Origin: Cellulomonas soli
GTDB taxonomy: Bacteria; Actinomycetota; Actinomycetes; Actinomycetales; Cellulomonadaceae
Direction: 5' to 3'
DNA length: 64,000 nucleotides
Assembly: GCF_013409305.1 (NCBI RefSeq)
Contig: NZ_JACBZJ010000001.1
Span: 1,116,001 to 1,180,000, forward strand
Below are positions 27,858 through 35,805 of this stretch, piece after piece. The notes under the pieces were generated by a model. That model made no database searches. It was not told the DNA's origin and saw only the letters and a list, made by a program, of their open reading frames with translations. The stretch's first letter is position 1. The number at the start of each line of letters is the position of its first letter. Position numbers and translations under genes: made by a program.

Positions 27858-28424
27858 GCTGCCTCCTGGCGAGCGTCTCGGTCAGGTGCGGCGGTCGCCG
27901 CGGGCCTCGACCGAATCTGTGCGGGCTGTGCGTATCGAGCGGTTCGTCCTGGGCGGGGACCGCCACTCGAAGACATCGCGTCTCGAAACCGGGGCCATCC
28001 GTCGCCCTCTAGCATGACCGAAGCCGACAGATGACGCATTCCGGGACACGGTTCTGTTACGGATCTCACTCAAACCGCCTCAACGCGGTCAGGGGCGCCC
28101 CTCGGCATTTCCCCAGCGTAGGCAGAACAAACCTCCCACGCGCGGGCGGGGCGGTGCGCGGGACGAAAGGCACGAACCCGTGGAGATCCGACCGGCCGCC
28201 GACCGGGGGCCGCTCGGCGTGTCGCTCCGGCACCGGCGTGTCGCACCCGCCCGACGGGGCCCGGACGGGGCCGCGACCGGGCGTCGCGGAGGTCACGTGG
28301 ACGCAAGTGGTCGGAATAGACGCAGAGCATGTACCGTTGCCCCACGAAGAGACGAAACAGCACCCCGGGGCCGCACGTGTGAGCACGGAGCCGCCCCGCT
28401 TCCACGTTAGAGGGGGTCGATGCC
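27858..28424. other. 567-base intergenic region between bldC and DUF3073 gene
   Basis: No coding sequence I trust. It must hold the bldC promoter (minus) and the DUF3073 promoter (plus). A TAGCAT hexamer at 28012 and a GTACCGT at 28331 are -10-like. Composition is locally less GC-rich (28000-28130), as in promoters. No RNA gene or palindrome is clear to me. Confidence 0.4.
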
Positions 28425-28631
28425 ATGGGGCGCGGCCGTCAGAAGGCTAAGCAGACGAAGGTCGCCCGGGAGCTGAAGTACTTCAGCCCGGACACCAACT
28501 ACAGGGCTCTCGAGCAGGAGCTCTCGTCGCACGGCCACAACGATCTCGTGACCGACACGCGGCGAAGCCCGGTCGACACGAACGACGACGACGTGGACGA
28601 CTGGGGGCGCTGGTCCGACGACGACCGCTAG
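28425..28631 (+). CDS. DUF3073 protein
   Basis: 68 aa, a small conserved actinobacterial protein of unknown function. Core GRGRQKAKQTKVARELKYFS followed by a DTNYRALEQEL helix and an acidic end (NDDDVDDWGRWSDDDR). Basic start and acidic tail suggest nucleic-acid or ribosome contact (inference). Strong AGGGGG ribosome site before ATG 28425. The purM-purF operon faces it from the other side, an order found in many relatives. Confidence 0.92.
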   Translation: MGRGRQKAKQTKVARELKYFSPDTNYRALEQELSSHGHNDLVTDTRRSPVDTNDDDVDDWGRWSDDDR

Positions 28632-28654
28632 GTCGCCGGTGAACCGGCACCAGG

Positions 28655-28678
28655 CCGTGGTCATCGCCGTGACCACGG
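28655..28678 (+). terminator. Terminator after DUF3073 gene
   Basis: CCGTGGTCA (28655-28663) pairs with TGACCACGG (28670-28678) across a six-base loop, 23 bases after the stop. Confidence 0.8.
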
Positions 28679-28701
28679 GTCCGCACGTCACGCACCTCGC
28701 A

Positions 28702-28738
28702 GAAGCCTGGTCGCACCGCCATGGTGCAGCCAGGCTTC
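28702..28738. terminator. Bidirectional terminator between DUF3073 gene and purM
   Basis: GAAGCCTGG (28702-28710) pairs with CCAGGCTTC (28730-28738); inside, GCACC pairs with GGTGC. It lies 16 bases past the purM stop on the minus strand and also serves the plus strand. Confidence 0.8.
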
Positions 28739-28754
28739 CGCGCTGCTCGGAACC

Positions 28755-29885
28755 TCAGACCCGGTAGGTGCCCGTCAGCTGCACGGCGCCGCCGTCGACA
28801 CCCTTCGTCCCCGCGACGAAACCGGGGGCGCCGGGCACGTCGGTGGCGGCACCGATCTCCCGGACACGTCCGAGCTCCCAGGCGGGCAGGCCGAGCTCGG
28901 CGGCATGCGCCAGTACCCCGTCCACCGCCTCGGGCGCGACGATCGCGACCATCCCGACGCCCAGGTTCAGCGTGCCCTCCAGGTCCGTCCACGGCACCTG
29001 TCCCAGGCCCTGGACCAGCGAGAACACGGCCGGCAGCCGCCAGCCGGAACGGTCGACGTCGGCCACCAGGCCGCGCGGCAGGACCCGGGCGACGTTCGCC
29101 GCCAGGCCACCGCCGGTGACGTGGCTGAACGCGTGCACGCCGGCGACACCCGCGCGGGCGACCAGCGCCAGGCAGTCGCTCGCGTAGACCCGCGTCGGCT
29201 CGAGCAGCTCCTCGCCGAGGGTGCGGCCCAGCTCGTCGACGTGCCGGTCGAGCGACCAGCCCGCCACCTGCACCACGCGGCGCACCAGCGAGTAGCCGTT
29301 CGAGTGCAGGCCGCTCGAGGCGAGCGCCACCAGCACGTCACCGGCACGCACCCGCTCCGGGCCGAGCAGCTCGTCCGCCTCGACGACACCGGTCGCAGCG
29401 CCGGCCACGTCGTACTCGTCGGGGCCCAGCAGACCGGGGTGCTCGGCCGTCTCGCCGCCGACCAGCGCGGTCCCCGCCACCGAGCAGGCGGCCGCGATGC
29501 CGCGTACGACGTCCGCGATGCGCTCGGGCACGACCTTGCCGCACGCGATGTAGTCCGTCATGAACAGGGGCTTCGCGCCGACCACGACGATGTCGTCGAC
29601 GACCATGCCGACCAGGTCGAACCCGATCGTGTCGTGCACGTCCAGCGCCTGCGCGATCGCGACCTTGGTGCCGACGCCGTCCGTCGACGTCGCGAGCAGC
29701 GGGCGGCGGTACCGGGTCAGGGCGCTCGCGTCGTAGAGACCTGCGAACCCACCGACGCCACCGAGCACCTGCGGGCCGTGCGTCGCGCGCACGGCGTCCT
29801 TCATCAGCTCGACGGCCTTGTCACCGGCCTCGGTGTCCACGCCGGCGGCCGCGTACGTCACGCCCTGGGGCGTCGAGGCGCTCAC
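28755..29885 (-). CDS. purM: Phosphoribosylformylglycinamidine cyclo-ligase (AIR synthetase)
   Basis: ATP-dependent closure of FGAM to AIR, step 5 of purine synthesis. 376 aa. Seen: YAAAGVDTEAGDKAVELMK at the start, LLATSTDGVGTKVAIA near 65, DLVGMVVDDIVVVGAKPLFMTDYIACG near 90-117, ALVGGETAEHPG near 145, HVTGGGLAANVARVLP near 255. GTG 29885 overlaps the purF stop (GTGA). A terminator follows. Confidence 0.96.
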   Translation of the reverse strand: MSASTPQGVTYAAAGVDTEAGDKAVELMKDAVRATHGPQVLGGVGGFAGLYDASALTRYRRPLLATSTDGVGTKVAIAQALDVHDTIGFDLVGMVVDDIVVVGAKPLFMTDYIACGKVVPERIADVVRGIAAACSVAGTALVGGETAEHPGLLGPDEYDVAGAATGVVEADELLGPERVRAGDVLVALASSGLHSNGYSLVRRVVQVAGWSLDRHVDELGRTLGEELLEPTRVYASDCLALVARAGVAGVHAFSHVTGGGLAANVARVLPRGLVADVDRSGWRLPAVFSLVQGLGQVPWTDLEGTLNLGVGMVAIVAPEAVDGVLAHAAELGLPAWELGRVREIGAATDVPGAPGFVAGTKGVDGGAVQLTGTYRV

Positions 29886-31429
29886 GGGTGGTCCAGCGCG
29901 CTCGCGCCACCGGCCGACGGGACGATGGACAGCAGGCCGTCCTCCGGCGCACCGAGCGGCAGCTCGCTCTGCTCCAGCAGGTGCTTGCCGAGCCGGTCGG
30001 CGGGCGGAAGCTCGATGGGGTACCTCCCGGTGAAACAGGCCGCGCAGAGCTGCGCGGCGGGCTGCTCGGTGGCCTCGATCATGCCCTCGGTCGAGATGTA
30101 GCCGAGGGAGTCGGCGCCGAGCGACGCGGCGATCTCGGCCGGGCTGAGCCCGTTCGCGATGAGCTCGGCACGCGAGGCGAAGTCGATGCCGTAGAAGCAC
30201 GGCCACTTGACCGGCGGCGAGCTGATCCGCACGTGCACCTCGGCGGCACCGGCCTCCCGGAGCATCCGGACGAGCGCGCGCTGGGTGTTGCCCCGCACGA
30301 TCGAGTCGTCCACGACGACGAGCCGCTTGCCGCGGATGACGTCGCGCAGCGGGTTGAGCTTGAGCCGGATGCCGAGCTGGCGCAGCGTCTGCGACGGCTG
30401 GATGAACGTGCGCCCGACGTAGGCGTTCTTGGTCAGACCCTGTCCGAACGGGATGCCCGACTCGGCGGCGTAGCCGACCGCGGCCGGCGTGCCCGACTCG
30501 GGCACGGGGATCACCAGGTCGGCCTCGACCGGGTGCTCGACCGCCAGGCGGCGACCCATCGCGACGCGGGCCGCGTGCACCGAGCGGCCGGCGATCGTCG
30601 TGTCGGGACGGGCCAGGTAGACGTACTCGAACACGCAACCGGCCCTGTCCACGGGGGCGAACCGGGTGCTGCGCAGGCCGTCGGCGTCGATCGCGATGAA
30701 CTCACCGGGTTCGACCTCGCGGACGTACGAGGCACCGACGATGTCCAGCGCGGGCGTCTCGGACGCGACGACCCATCCGCGCTCGAGCCGCCCGAGCACC
30801 AGCGGACGCACGCCCTGCGGGTCGCGGGCGGCGTACAGCGTGTGCTCGTCCATGAAGACCAGGCTGAACGCCCCGCGCAGACGCGGCAGCACCTCCAGGG
30901 CGGTGGCCTCGAGGGTGTGGTCCGGGTCGCCCGCGAGCAGCGCGGTGACCACCGCGGTGTCGGTGGTGTTGCCACGGGCGAGCTCGCCGCGCCGCTGGCT
31001 GCCGTAGCGCTCGGCGACGAGGTCGACGAGCTCGGCGGTGTTCGTGAGGTTGCCGTTGTGGCCGAGCGCGACCGTGCCGGACGCGGTGGCACCGAGCGTC
31101 GGCTGCGCGTTCTCCCAGGTGGAGCCGCCGGTCGTGGAGTAGCGCGCGTGCCCGATCGCGATGTGCCCCTGCAGGGCGTTCAGCGCGGTCTCGTCGAAGA
31201 CCTGGGAGACCAGGCCCATGTCCTTGTAGACCAGCAGCTGCTGCCCGTTGGAGGTCGCGATGCCCGCGGACTCCTGGCCACGGTGCTGCAGCGCGTAGAG
31301 GCCGAAGTAGGCCAGCTTGGCGACCTCTTCACCGGGAGCCCAGACACCGAAGACGCCGCACGCGTCCTGGGGGCCTTTCTCACCGGGGAGGAGGTCGTGG
31401 TTCAGTCGTCCGTCTGCGCGGGGGGCCAC
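29882..31429 (-). CDS. purF: Amidophosphoribosyltransferase
   Basis: Committed step of purine synthesis: PRPP plus glutamine to phosphoribosylamine. About 515 aa. Class II glutaminase with propeptide: catalytic Cys near residue 24 in GPQDACGVFGV, preceded by GRLNHDLLPGEK as in Streptomyces. PRPP-binding loop VVVDDSIVRGNT near 375. Actinobacterial PurF of this type carries an Fe-S cluster; Cys residues occur at CVFEYV, PCFYGID and LCAACFTGRYP. GTG 31429 matches the length of relatives; GTG 31447 would add six residues. A perfect palindrome touches the start (31430-31443). Confidence 0.95.
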   Translation of the reverse strand: MAPRADGRLNHDLLPGEKGPQDACGVFGVWAPGEEVAKLAYFGLYALQHRGQESAGIATSNGQQLLVYKDMGLVSQVFDETALNALQGHIAIGHARYSTTGGSTWENAQPTLGATASGTVALGHNGNLTNTAELVDLVAERYGSQRRGELARGNTTDTAVVTALLAGDPDHTLEATALEVLPRLRGAFSLVFMDEHTLYAARDPQGVRPLVLGRLERGWVVASETPALDIVGASYVREVEPGEFIAIDADGLRSTRFAPVDRAGCVFEYVYLARPDTTIAGRSVHAARVAMGRRLAVEHPVEADLVIPVPESGTPAAVGYAAESGIPFGQGLTKNAYVGRTFIQPSQTLRQLGIRLKLNPLRDVIRGKRLVVVDDSIVRGNTQRALVRMLREAGAAEVHVRISSPPVKWPCFYGIDFASRAELIANGLSPAEIAASLGADSLGYISTEGMIEATEQPAAQLCAACFTGRYPIELPPADRLGKHLLEQSELPLGAPEDGLLSIVPSAGGASALDHP

Positions 31430-31443
31430 GCGACCATGGTCGC
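31430..31443. promoter_or_regulatory. 14-bp perfect palindrome at purF start
   Basis: GCGACCATGGTCGC, immediately before GTG 31429 on the minus strand. It could be an operator for a purine-responsive repressor, or a short RNA hairpin affecting initiation. Chance cannot be excluded. Confidence 0.45.
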
Positions 31444-31473
31444 ACACGGACCCCGCGCCACGGCAGCCGCCGG

Positions 31474-31947
31474 TCAGCGACGGGACGCGCGCACGCTGCG
31501 GCGGTCGGCCAGCACGGCGAGCAGGCCGCCGAGCGCCACGCCCACCACGGCACCCGTCACGCCGAGCACGGTGCGCACCGCACCCTGGCCGTCCAGGAAC
31601 GGAAGGAAGCCGCCACCCGTCGAGGCGATCGGGCTGTCCTCGCCCGTGACGAGGGCGAGCCCCACGCCGACGACGATCCCGACGATGCCGCCGGCCACGA
31701 GGAACGCGCCGAACCGGGGCGCGTGGCGCACGGTGGCCGGCTCGGCGAGCCGCTCCAGCTCGACCTCCGAGGGCACGGGCGGCTGCTCGACGTCCAGATC
31801 GACGGATGGATCGACGCCCGGATCAGCGACTGGTTCGGCGTCCGGTTCGGCGACTGGATCTGCGACCGTGCCGGCGGGCTGGGCCGGTGCCGGGGGCGCG
31901 GAGCTCTCGTCGGGACCGTCGGGCGTCGGTGCGGGGGTGTCGGGCAC
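31474..31947 (-). CDS. Two-TM membrane protein, unknown
   Basis: 157 aa. Long acidic Pro/Ala/Val/Asp-rich N-terminus (1-60), then two glycine-rich TM helices (about 83-102 and 127-148) and a short basic end. GTG 31947. It lies 15 bases after the SCP-like gene, with purF 44 bases further on, so all may form one minus-strand operon. No functional motif. Confidence 0.72.
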   Translation of the reverse strand: MPDTPAPTPDGPDESSAPPAPAQPAGTVADPVAEPDAEPVADPGVDPSVDLDVEQPPVPSEVELERLAEPATVRHAPRFGAFLVAGGIVGIVVGVGLALVTGEDSPIASTGGGFLPFLDGQGAVRTVLGVTGAVVGVALGGLLAVLADRRSVRASRR

Positions 31948-31962
31948 GCGCCCGATCGTAGG

Positions 31963-32340
31963 TCAGGGGCGACGGCGGGCGGCCTGCAACGGCAGCACGC
32001 CGGAGAGGTCCGCGCGGGAGCCCGAGGCGTGCACCCGGCCCGAGGCCACCGCCTCGGCCCACGTCAGGGCACCCGTGGCGAGGGCCAGCCACGTACCGGG
32101 GTCGGTCTCGACCACGTTCGGCGGGGTCCCCCGGGTGTGCCGCGGACCCTCGATCGCCTGGACCGCACCGTCCGGGGGCACCCGGACCTCGACGGAGTTC
32201 CCAGGCGCCACGTCGGCGAGCTCCTCGAGCGTGAACCGCACCGCGGCTCGTCGTGCGTCCACCGGCACCTGCGCGGGGTCGGCCTGCCAGGTCACGAGAG
32301 CTGCCCGGCCCTCGACCGAATCGGTGCGTCGACGTCCCAT
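31963..32340 (-). CDS. Sterol-carrier-fold family small protein
   Basis: 125 aa. The segment RFTLEELADVAPGNSVEVRVPPDGAVQAIEGPRHTRGTPPNVVETDPGTWLAL pattern, with WLALATGALTWAEAVASGRVHASGSRADLSGVLPL, is that of the actinobacterial sterol carrier (SCP_3-like) family usually found next to purF. Substrate unknown; a small hydrophobic ligand is supposed from the fold. ATG 32340. A set of 12-bp repeats lies upstream. Confidence 0.82.
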   Translation of the reverse strand: MGRRRTDSVEGRAALVTWQADPAQVPVDARRAAVRFTLEELADVAPGNSVEVRVPPDGAVQAIEGPRHTRGTPPNVVETDPGTWLALATGALTWAEAVASGRVHASGSRADLSGVLPLQAARRRP

Positions 32341-32358
32341 GCGGTCATCCTCCCCCAC

Positions 32359-32406
32359 GGTCGGGCACCTGGTCAGGCACAGGGTCAGGCACGAGGTCGG
32401 GCGTAG
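32359..32406. repeat. Four 12-bp direct repeats in the trpS leader promoter
   Basis: Units begin GGTCGGGCAC, GGTCAGGCAC, GGTCAGGCAC and GGTCGGGCG at 32359, 32371, 32383 and 32395. They run up to the -10 hexamer at 32404, and also lie 19-66 bases upstream of the divergent SCP-like gene. Regular spacing of about one helical turn would suit cooperative binding. Confidence 0.75.
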
Positions 32407-32409
32407 CAT
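32404..32409 (+). promoter_or_regulatory. TAGCAT -10 of the trpS leader transcript
   Basis: TAGCAT lies seven bases before the leader-peptide ATG and there is no ribosome site, so the leader peptide is probably translated from a leaderless mRNA. Confidence 0.65.
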
Positions 32410-32416
32410 CCTCGCC

Positions 32417-32464
32417 ATGACCGTGACCACGCACCTGACGCGTTCGTGGTGGTGGCTGCCCTAA
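32417..32464 (+). CDS. Trp-rich leader peptide of trpS (MTVTTHLTRSWWWLP)
   Basis: Fifteen codons with three consecutive TGG codons at 32447-32455, then Leu, Pro and TAA. Trp is the rarest residue, so three in a row in a 15-residue frame right before tryptophanyl-tRNA synthetase is a classic attenuation sensor: ribosomes stall when charged tRNA-Trp is scarce. Ribosome-mediated attenuation of a trpS gene is known in Streptomyces (general knowledge). The stop is 99 bases before trpS; the folded RNA between them is described next. Confidence 0.9.
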   Translation: MTVTTHLTRSWWWLP

Positions 32465-32483
32465 CCGCAGCCTGGTCACCCCT

Positions 32484-32555
32484 GTCCCGCGCTGCTCGTG
32501 CAGCTCGGTGGACGGGACCCGTCGACCCCCGCGCGGGCGGCCTCGTCCCGAGGAG
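32484..32555 (+). promoter_or_regulatory. trpS attenuator with alternative RNA pairings masking the ribosome site
   Basis: Three segments compete. A: GTCCCG (32484-32489). B: CGGGAC (32513-32518). C: GTCCCG (32545-32550). B can pair with A, enclosing the hairpin GCTGC-TCGT-GCAGC (32491-32504), or with C. When C is free it sits in the small hairpin CCTCG-TCC-CGAGG (32541-32553), whose 3' arm contains the trpS ribosome site GAGGAG (32550-32555). So A:B leaves the ribosome site masked, while B:C opens it. A ribosome stalled at the Trp codons, 29 bases before A, could cover or disturb A and favour B:C. Pairings are seen; the mechanism is inferred. Transcription termination is less likely as there is no T-run. 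Confidence 0.7.
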
Positions 32556-32563
32556 CACGCCCC

Positions 32564-33694
32564 GTGAGCACGTCCGACCGCACCTTCCCGACCGATCCGA
32601 GCACGTCCGCACCGACCCCTGCCGCCGATCTCAGCTCGCTCGACCTCGCGGCCGTCCGCGCCCGCGAGCGCGCCGACGACATCGAGGCACGGCTCGCCAC
32701 GCACCCCGAACGGTTCCGCGTCCTCACCGGGGAGCGCCCGACCGGCCCGCTGCACATCGGGCACCTGTTCGGCACCGTCGAGAACCGGGTGCGCCTGCAA
32801 CGGTCCGGCGTCGAGACCCTGCTGGTGGTCGCGGACTACCAGGTGATCACGGACCGCGACGTCGCCGGTGACGTGCGCGGGGCTGTCCGTGAGGTCGTGC
32901 TCGACTACCTCGCCGCCGGCATGGACCCGCAGCGGACGACGATCTTCACGCACAGCGCCGTGCCCGCGCTGCACCAGCTGATGCTGCCGTTCCTCAGCCT
33001 GGTCACCGTGGCCGAGCTGGACCGCAACCCCACGGTCAAGGCCGAGCTCGCGGCGAGCGGCGGACGGGCGCTGAGCGGGCTGCTGCTCACCTACCCCGTG
33101 CACCAGGCGGCGGACATCCTGTTCTGCCGGGCGAACCTCGTGCCGGTCGGCAAGGACCAGCTGCCGCACCTGGAGACGACCCGGACCGTCGCCCGGCGGT
33201 TCAACCAGCGGTACAGCCCGGCCGACCCGTTCTTCCCCGAGCCCGACGCGCTGCTGTCCGAGGCGCCCGTCGTGCTCGGCACCGACGGCCGCAAGATGAG
33301 CAAGTCGGCCGGCAACGCCATCGCGCTGGGTGCCGACGACGACACGACGGCCCGCGCCGTGCGAGGGGCCCGCACGGACGGGGAGCGGCACATCACCTAC
33401 GACCCGGCGGGACGACCCGAGGTGGCGAACCTGCTCCTCCTGGTGAGCCTGTGCACGGGCCGCGACCCCGACGAGGTCGCGGACGAGATCGGCGGGCGGG
33501 GCGCGGGTGCGCTCAAGGCGCTGGTCACCGACGCGCTGCTGGCCCACCTCGCCCCGCTGCGGGCGCGGCGCGCCGAGCTCGCCCGGGACCCGTCCGTCGT
33601 CGACGACGTGCTCGCGCGGGGCAACGCCCGGGCGAACGAGCTCGCCGAGGCCACCATCGGCCACGTGCGCACGCTCATGGGCATGGCGGGGTGA
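32564..33694 (+). CDS. trpS: Tryptophanyl-tRNA synthetase
   Basis: Charges tRNA-Trp; class I, cytosolic dimer. 376 aa with a ~45-residue N-terminal extension beyond the minimal enzyme. HIGH at residues 64-67 (PTGPLHIGHLFG) and KMSKS at 244-248 (GRKMSKSAGN). GERPTG before HIGH and QVITDRD near 93 are typical. GTG 32564 follows GAGGAG. Regulation by the leader peptide described above. Confidence 0.96.
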   Translation: MSTSDRTFPTDPSTSAPTPAADLSSLDLAAVRARERADDIEARLATHPERFRVLTGERPTGPLHIGHLFGTVENRVRLQRSGVETLLVVADYQVITDRDVAGDVRGAVREVVLDYLAAGMDPQRTTIFTHSAVPALHQLMLPFLSLVTVAELDRNPTVKAELAASGGRALSGLLLTYPVHQAADILFCRANLVPVGKDQLPHLETTRTVARRFNQRYSPADPFFPEPDALLSEAPVVLGTDGRKMSKSAGNAIALGADDDTTARAVRGARTDGERHITYDPAGRPEVANLLLLVSLCTGRDPDEVADEIGGRGAGALKALVTDALLAHLAPLRARRAELARDPSVVDDVLARGNARANELAEATIGHVRTLMGMAG

Positions 33695-33742
33695 GCGCGG
33701 ACCGCAGGTCGAATCGGCGCGGCCGGTCGAGCCCGGCCTCCG

Positions 33743-35092
33743 TCACCAGTGCGCGTTGCGGGCCAGCTCGAGCGCGACGTCCTGCCACCACGCACCCGCC
33801 GCGGGGCCGCCGTTGCACGTGCCGTCGGACTCGCCGGGCGCCTTGACCCAGAGCAGGGCGTCCAGGTGCGTCGCGTCGTCCACCAGCACGGGTCGGTCAC
33901 CGAGGGCCCGGCCGCGCGGGTTGCACCACTCGCCGTTCGAGCCGTTGCCGTTGCGCGAGGTGTCGACGACGAAGCCCTTGCCGCCCACGAGCGCCGAGAC
34001 CTGCTCGCCGTACGCGCGGGTGTCGGCGGTGGTCTGGTAGTTCGAGGTGTTGAGCGCGAAGCCGGCCGCGTACTCGAAGCCGACCTGGTTCAGCCGGGCG
34101 GCCGCGGTCGAGGCGGACAGCCAGCCGGAGTGCCCCGCGTCGATGTACACCCGGCCACCGGCCTGCGTCAGCACCCGGGCCGCGTACTGCAGGTAGCCGA
34201 CGCGGTCGCCCTGGCCGTCGCAGTCGCCGAGCTGGGCCAGGGCGTCGGGCTCGAGCACGATGATCGGCGCACCCTCGATCGCGGCGGCCACCTGGTCGAT
34301 CCACTGCGCGTACTCGCTGGTGGCGACCCCGCCCGCGGAGTACGCGCCGCAGTCGCGACCGGGGATCGCGTAGACCACGAGCATCGGGGTCTGGCCGGCG
34401 GCCACCGCGGCGGCCGTGTAGTCGTGCACGCCCGCGGCGATCACGGCGGTGTCGGCCCAGTCGCCGACCCAACGGGCCTGCGGGGTCTGCGCGATCTTCG
34501 CCAGCAGGGTCTTGTCCTGCCCGGTCGCGGCCTGCCAGGCGGCGTACGCCTGCGAGGTCGGGTCGACGTAGAGCGCGCCGGCCGGTGCCGGCGTGGTCGT
34601 CGGAGTGGGCGTGGGCGTCGCTGTGGGCGTGGGCGTCGCGGTGGGCGTGGGGGTCGAGGTCGGGGTCGCGGTCGGTGTGCTCGTCGATCCCGTGCACGTG
34701 GTGCCGTTGAGGCGGAAGGAGGTCGGCACGGAGTTCGCACCGGACCACGACCCGGTGAAGCCGAACGAGGTGCGCGCCCCCGTGGCGAGCGAGCCGTTCC
34801 AGCCGAGGCTCGCGACCGAGACCGCGGCGCCGCTCGTCGTGACCGTGCCGTTCCACAGCTGCTGGACCTTCTGGCCGTCCGCGAAGGTCCACTGCAGCGT
34901 CCACGAGGACACCGGGTCGCCGAGGTTCGTCACCGCGACGTCCGCGCCGAAACCGCCCTGCCACTGGTTGGTCACGGTGTACGCCACCGAGCAGCCCGCG
35001 GACGCCTCGGCGCCCGTGGCCAACGCGGTCAGTCCGGCACCGAGCACGGCGGCGGTCGCCAGCGCCGTGGCGAGAAGTCGGGTCCTGCGCAT
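33743..35092 (-). CDS. Secreted GH6 endoglucanase with N-terminal CBM2 cellulose-binding domain
   Basis: Cleaves internal beta-1,4 bonds of cellulose by inversion. 449 aa: signal peptide 1-31 (cut ASA-GC), CBM2 about 33-135 starting CSVAYTVTNQWQGGF with conserved Trp and Cys pair, Pro-Thr linker about 136-170, GH6 domain to the end. Catalytic acid Asp in IPGRDCGAYSAGG; second signature VLEPDALAQLGDC; the putative base Asp in VKAPGESDGTC. Layout matches Cellulomonas CenA. ATG 35092 behind GGAGGAG. A partial LacI-type palindrome lies 86 bases upstream. Confidence 0.96.
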   Translation of the reverse strand: MRRTRLLATALATAAVLGAGLTALATGAEASAGCSVAYTVTNQWQGGFGADVAVTNLGDPVSSWTLQWTFADGQKVQQLWNGTVTTSGAAVSVASLGWNGSLATGARTSFGFTGSWSGANSVPTSFRLNGTTCTGSTSTPTATPTSTPTPTATPTPTATPTPTPTTTPAPAGALYVDPTSQAYAAWQAATGQDKTLLAKIAQTPQARWVGDWADTAVIAAGVHDYTAAAVAAGQTPMLVVYAIPGRDCGAYSAGGVATSEYAQWIDQVAAAIEGAPIIVLEPDALAQLGDCDGQGDRVGYLQYAARVLTQAGGRVYIDAGHSGWLSASTAAARLNQVGFEYAAGFALNTSNYQTTADTRAYGEQVSALVGGKGFVVDTSRNGNGSNGEWCNPRGRALGDRPVLVDDATHLDALLWVKAPGESDGTCNGGPAAGAWWQDVALELARNAHW

Positions 35093-35178
35093 GAGCTGCT
35101 CTCCTCCACCTGCGACGACTGCGTCCTCAGGGAGGAAACCCGACGGCTGCGGCACACGTCGAGGGTAGAGGCACGGCT

Positions 35179-35188
35179 GAAGCGTTTC
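35179..35188. promoter_or_regulatory. Possible LacI-type operator upstream of cellulase
   Basis: GAAGCGTTTC is a near-palindrome (one mismatch) with a central CG, the form bound by LacI/GalR-family sugar repressors. It lies 87-96 bases before the cellulase start. It differs from the 14-bp TGGGAGCGCTCCCA box known for CelR/CebR, which I did not find. Confidence 0.4.
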
Positions 35189-35211
35189 GCGACGGACGCC
35201 GGGTCGGCGCG

Positions 35212-35805
35212 CTACTCCCCCACCTGGCCGTCGACGTGCTCGCGCAGCAGGTCCGCGTGACCGTTGTGCCGCGCGTACTCCTCGATCATGTGCACCACGA
35301 TCCAGCGCAGGCTCGGCCCGGTGCCGTCCTCGAAGCGCCGGCGGGCCACCTGGTCGAGACCGCCGGTGGTCAGCGCCTCGGCGACCAGAGCGCGGGAACG
35401 GTCCACCTCGTCCTGCCAGAGCGCCCGCAGCTCGTCCGGGTCGTCGTCGGCGGCCGAGTGCCAGTCCCAGTCCGGGTCGGCCGCCCAGTCGACCGCGTCC
35501 CACGGCGGCTGCCGAGGTCGGTCGTGCAGCGCCCGCGAGAACCAGTCGGACTCGACGTAGGCCAGGTGCTTGAGCAGGCCGGCGAGCGTCATGGTCGTCG
35601 GCGCGAGCGTCGCGCGCAGGCCGGCGGCATCCAGGTCCGCGGTCTTCCAGGCCAGGGTCGCGCGCTGGTAGTCGAGGAAGCCGAGGAGCGTGGCCGTCTC
35701 GTCCCCGGTCAGCGGAGGCTCGGGCCGGCCGTGCTCGTCCAGCTCGACGGGTGTGCTCGTGGGGGTGCTGTCGTCCATCGGTCCAGCCTGCCTCTCGTCG
35801 GTCAC
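35212..35805 (-). CDS. DinB-like (DUF664) metal-dependent four-helix protein
   Basis: 197 aa. DinB/YfiT fold with three expected metal histidines: LLKHLAYVESDWF near 83, and HMIEEYARHNGHADLLRE near 172-189. Relatives use mycothiol or bacillithiol as a co-substrate; that is family knowledge, not visible here. GTG 35805 overlaps the rsgA stop (GTGA), but ATG 35778 with a GAGAGGCAGG site is a realistic alternative. Co-transcribed with rsgA. Confidence 0.87.
   Translation of the reverse strand: MTDERQAGPMDDSTPTSTPVELDEHGRPEPPLTGDETATLLGFLDYQRATLAWKTADLDAAGLRATLAPTTMTLAGLLKHLAYVESDWFSRALHDRPRQPPWDAVDWAADPDWDWHSAADDDPDELRALWQDEVDRSRALVAEALTTGGLDQVARRRFEDGTGPSLRWIVVHMIEEYARHNGHADLLREHVDGQVGE

Noticed and set aside
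28031..28450. 139-codon frame in the bldC-DUF3073 gap
   Set aside because: No ribosome site, Arg/Gly-rich, overlaps the DUF3073 start in another frame and has no recognisable domain.
32417..32564. T-box riboswitch for trpS
   Set aside because: No T-box consensus (AGGGTGG..ACCGCG) or specifier stem-loop is seen; the Trp-rich peptide explains the leader better.
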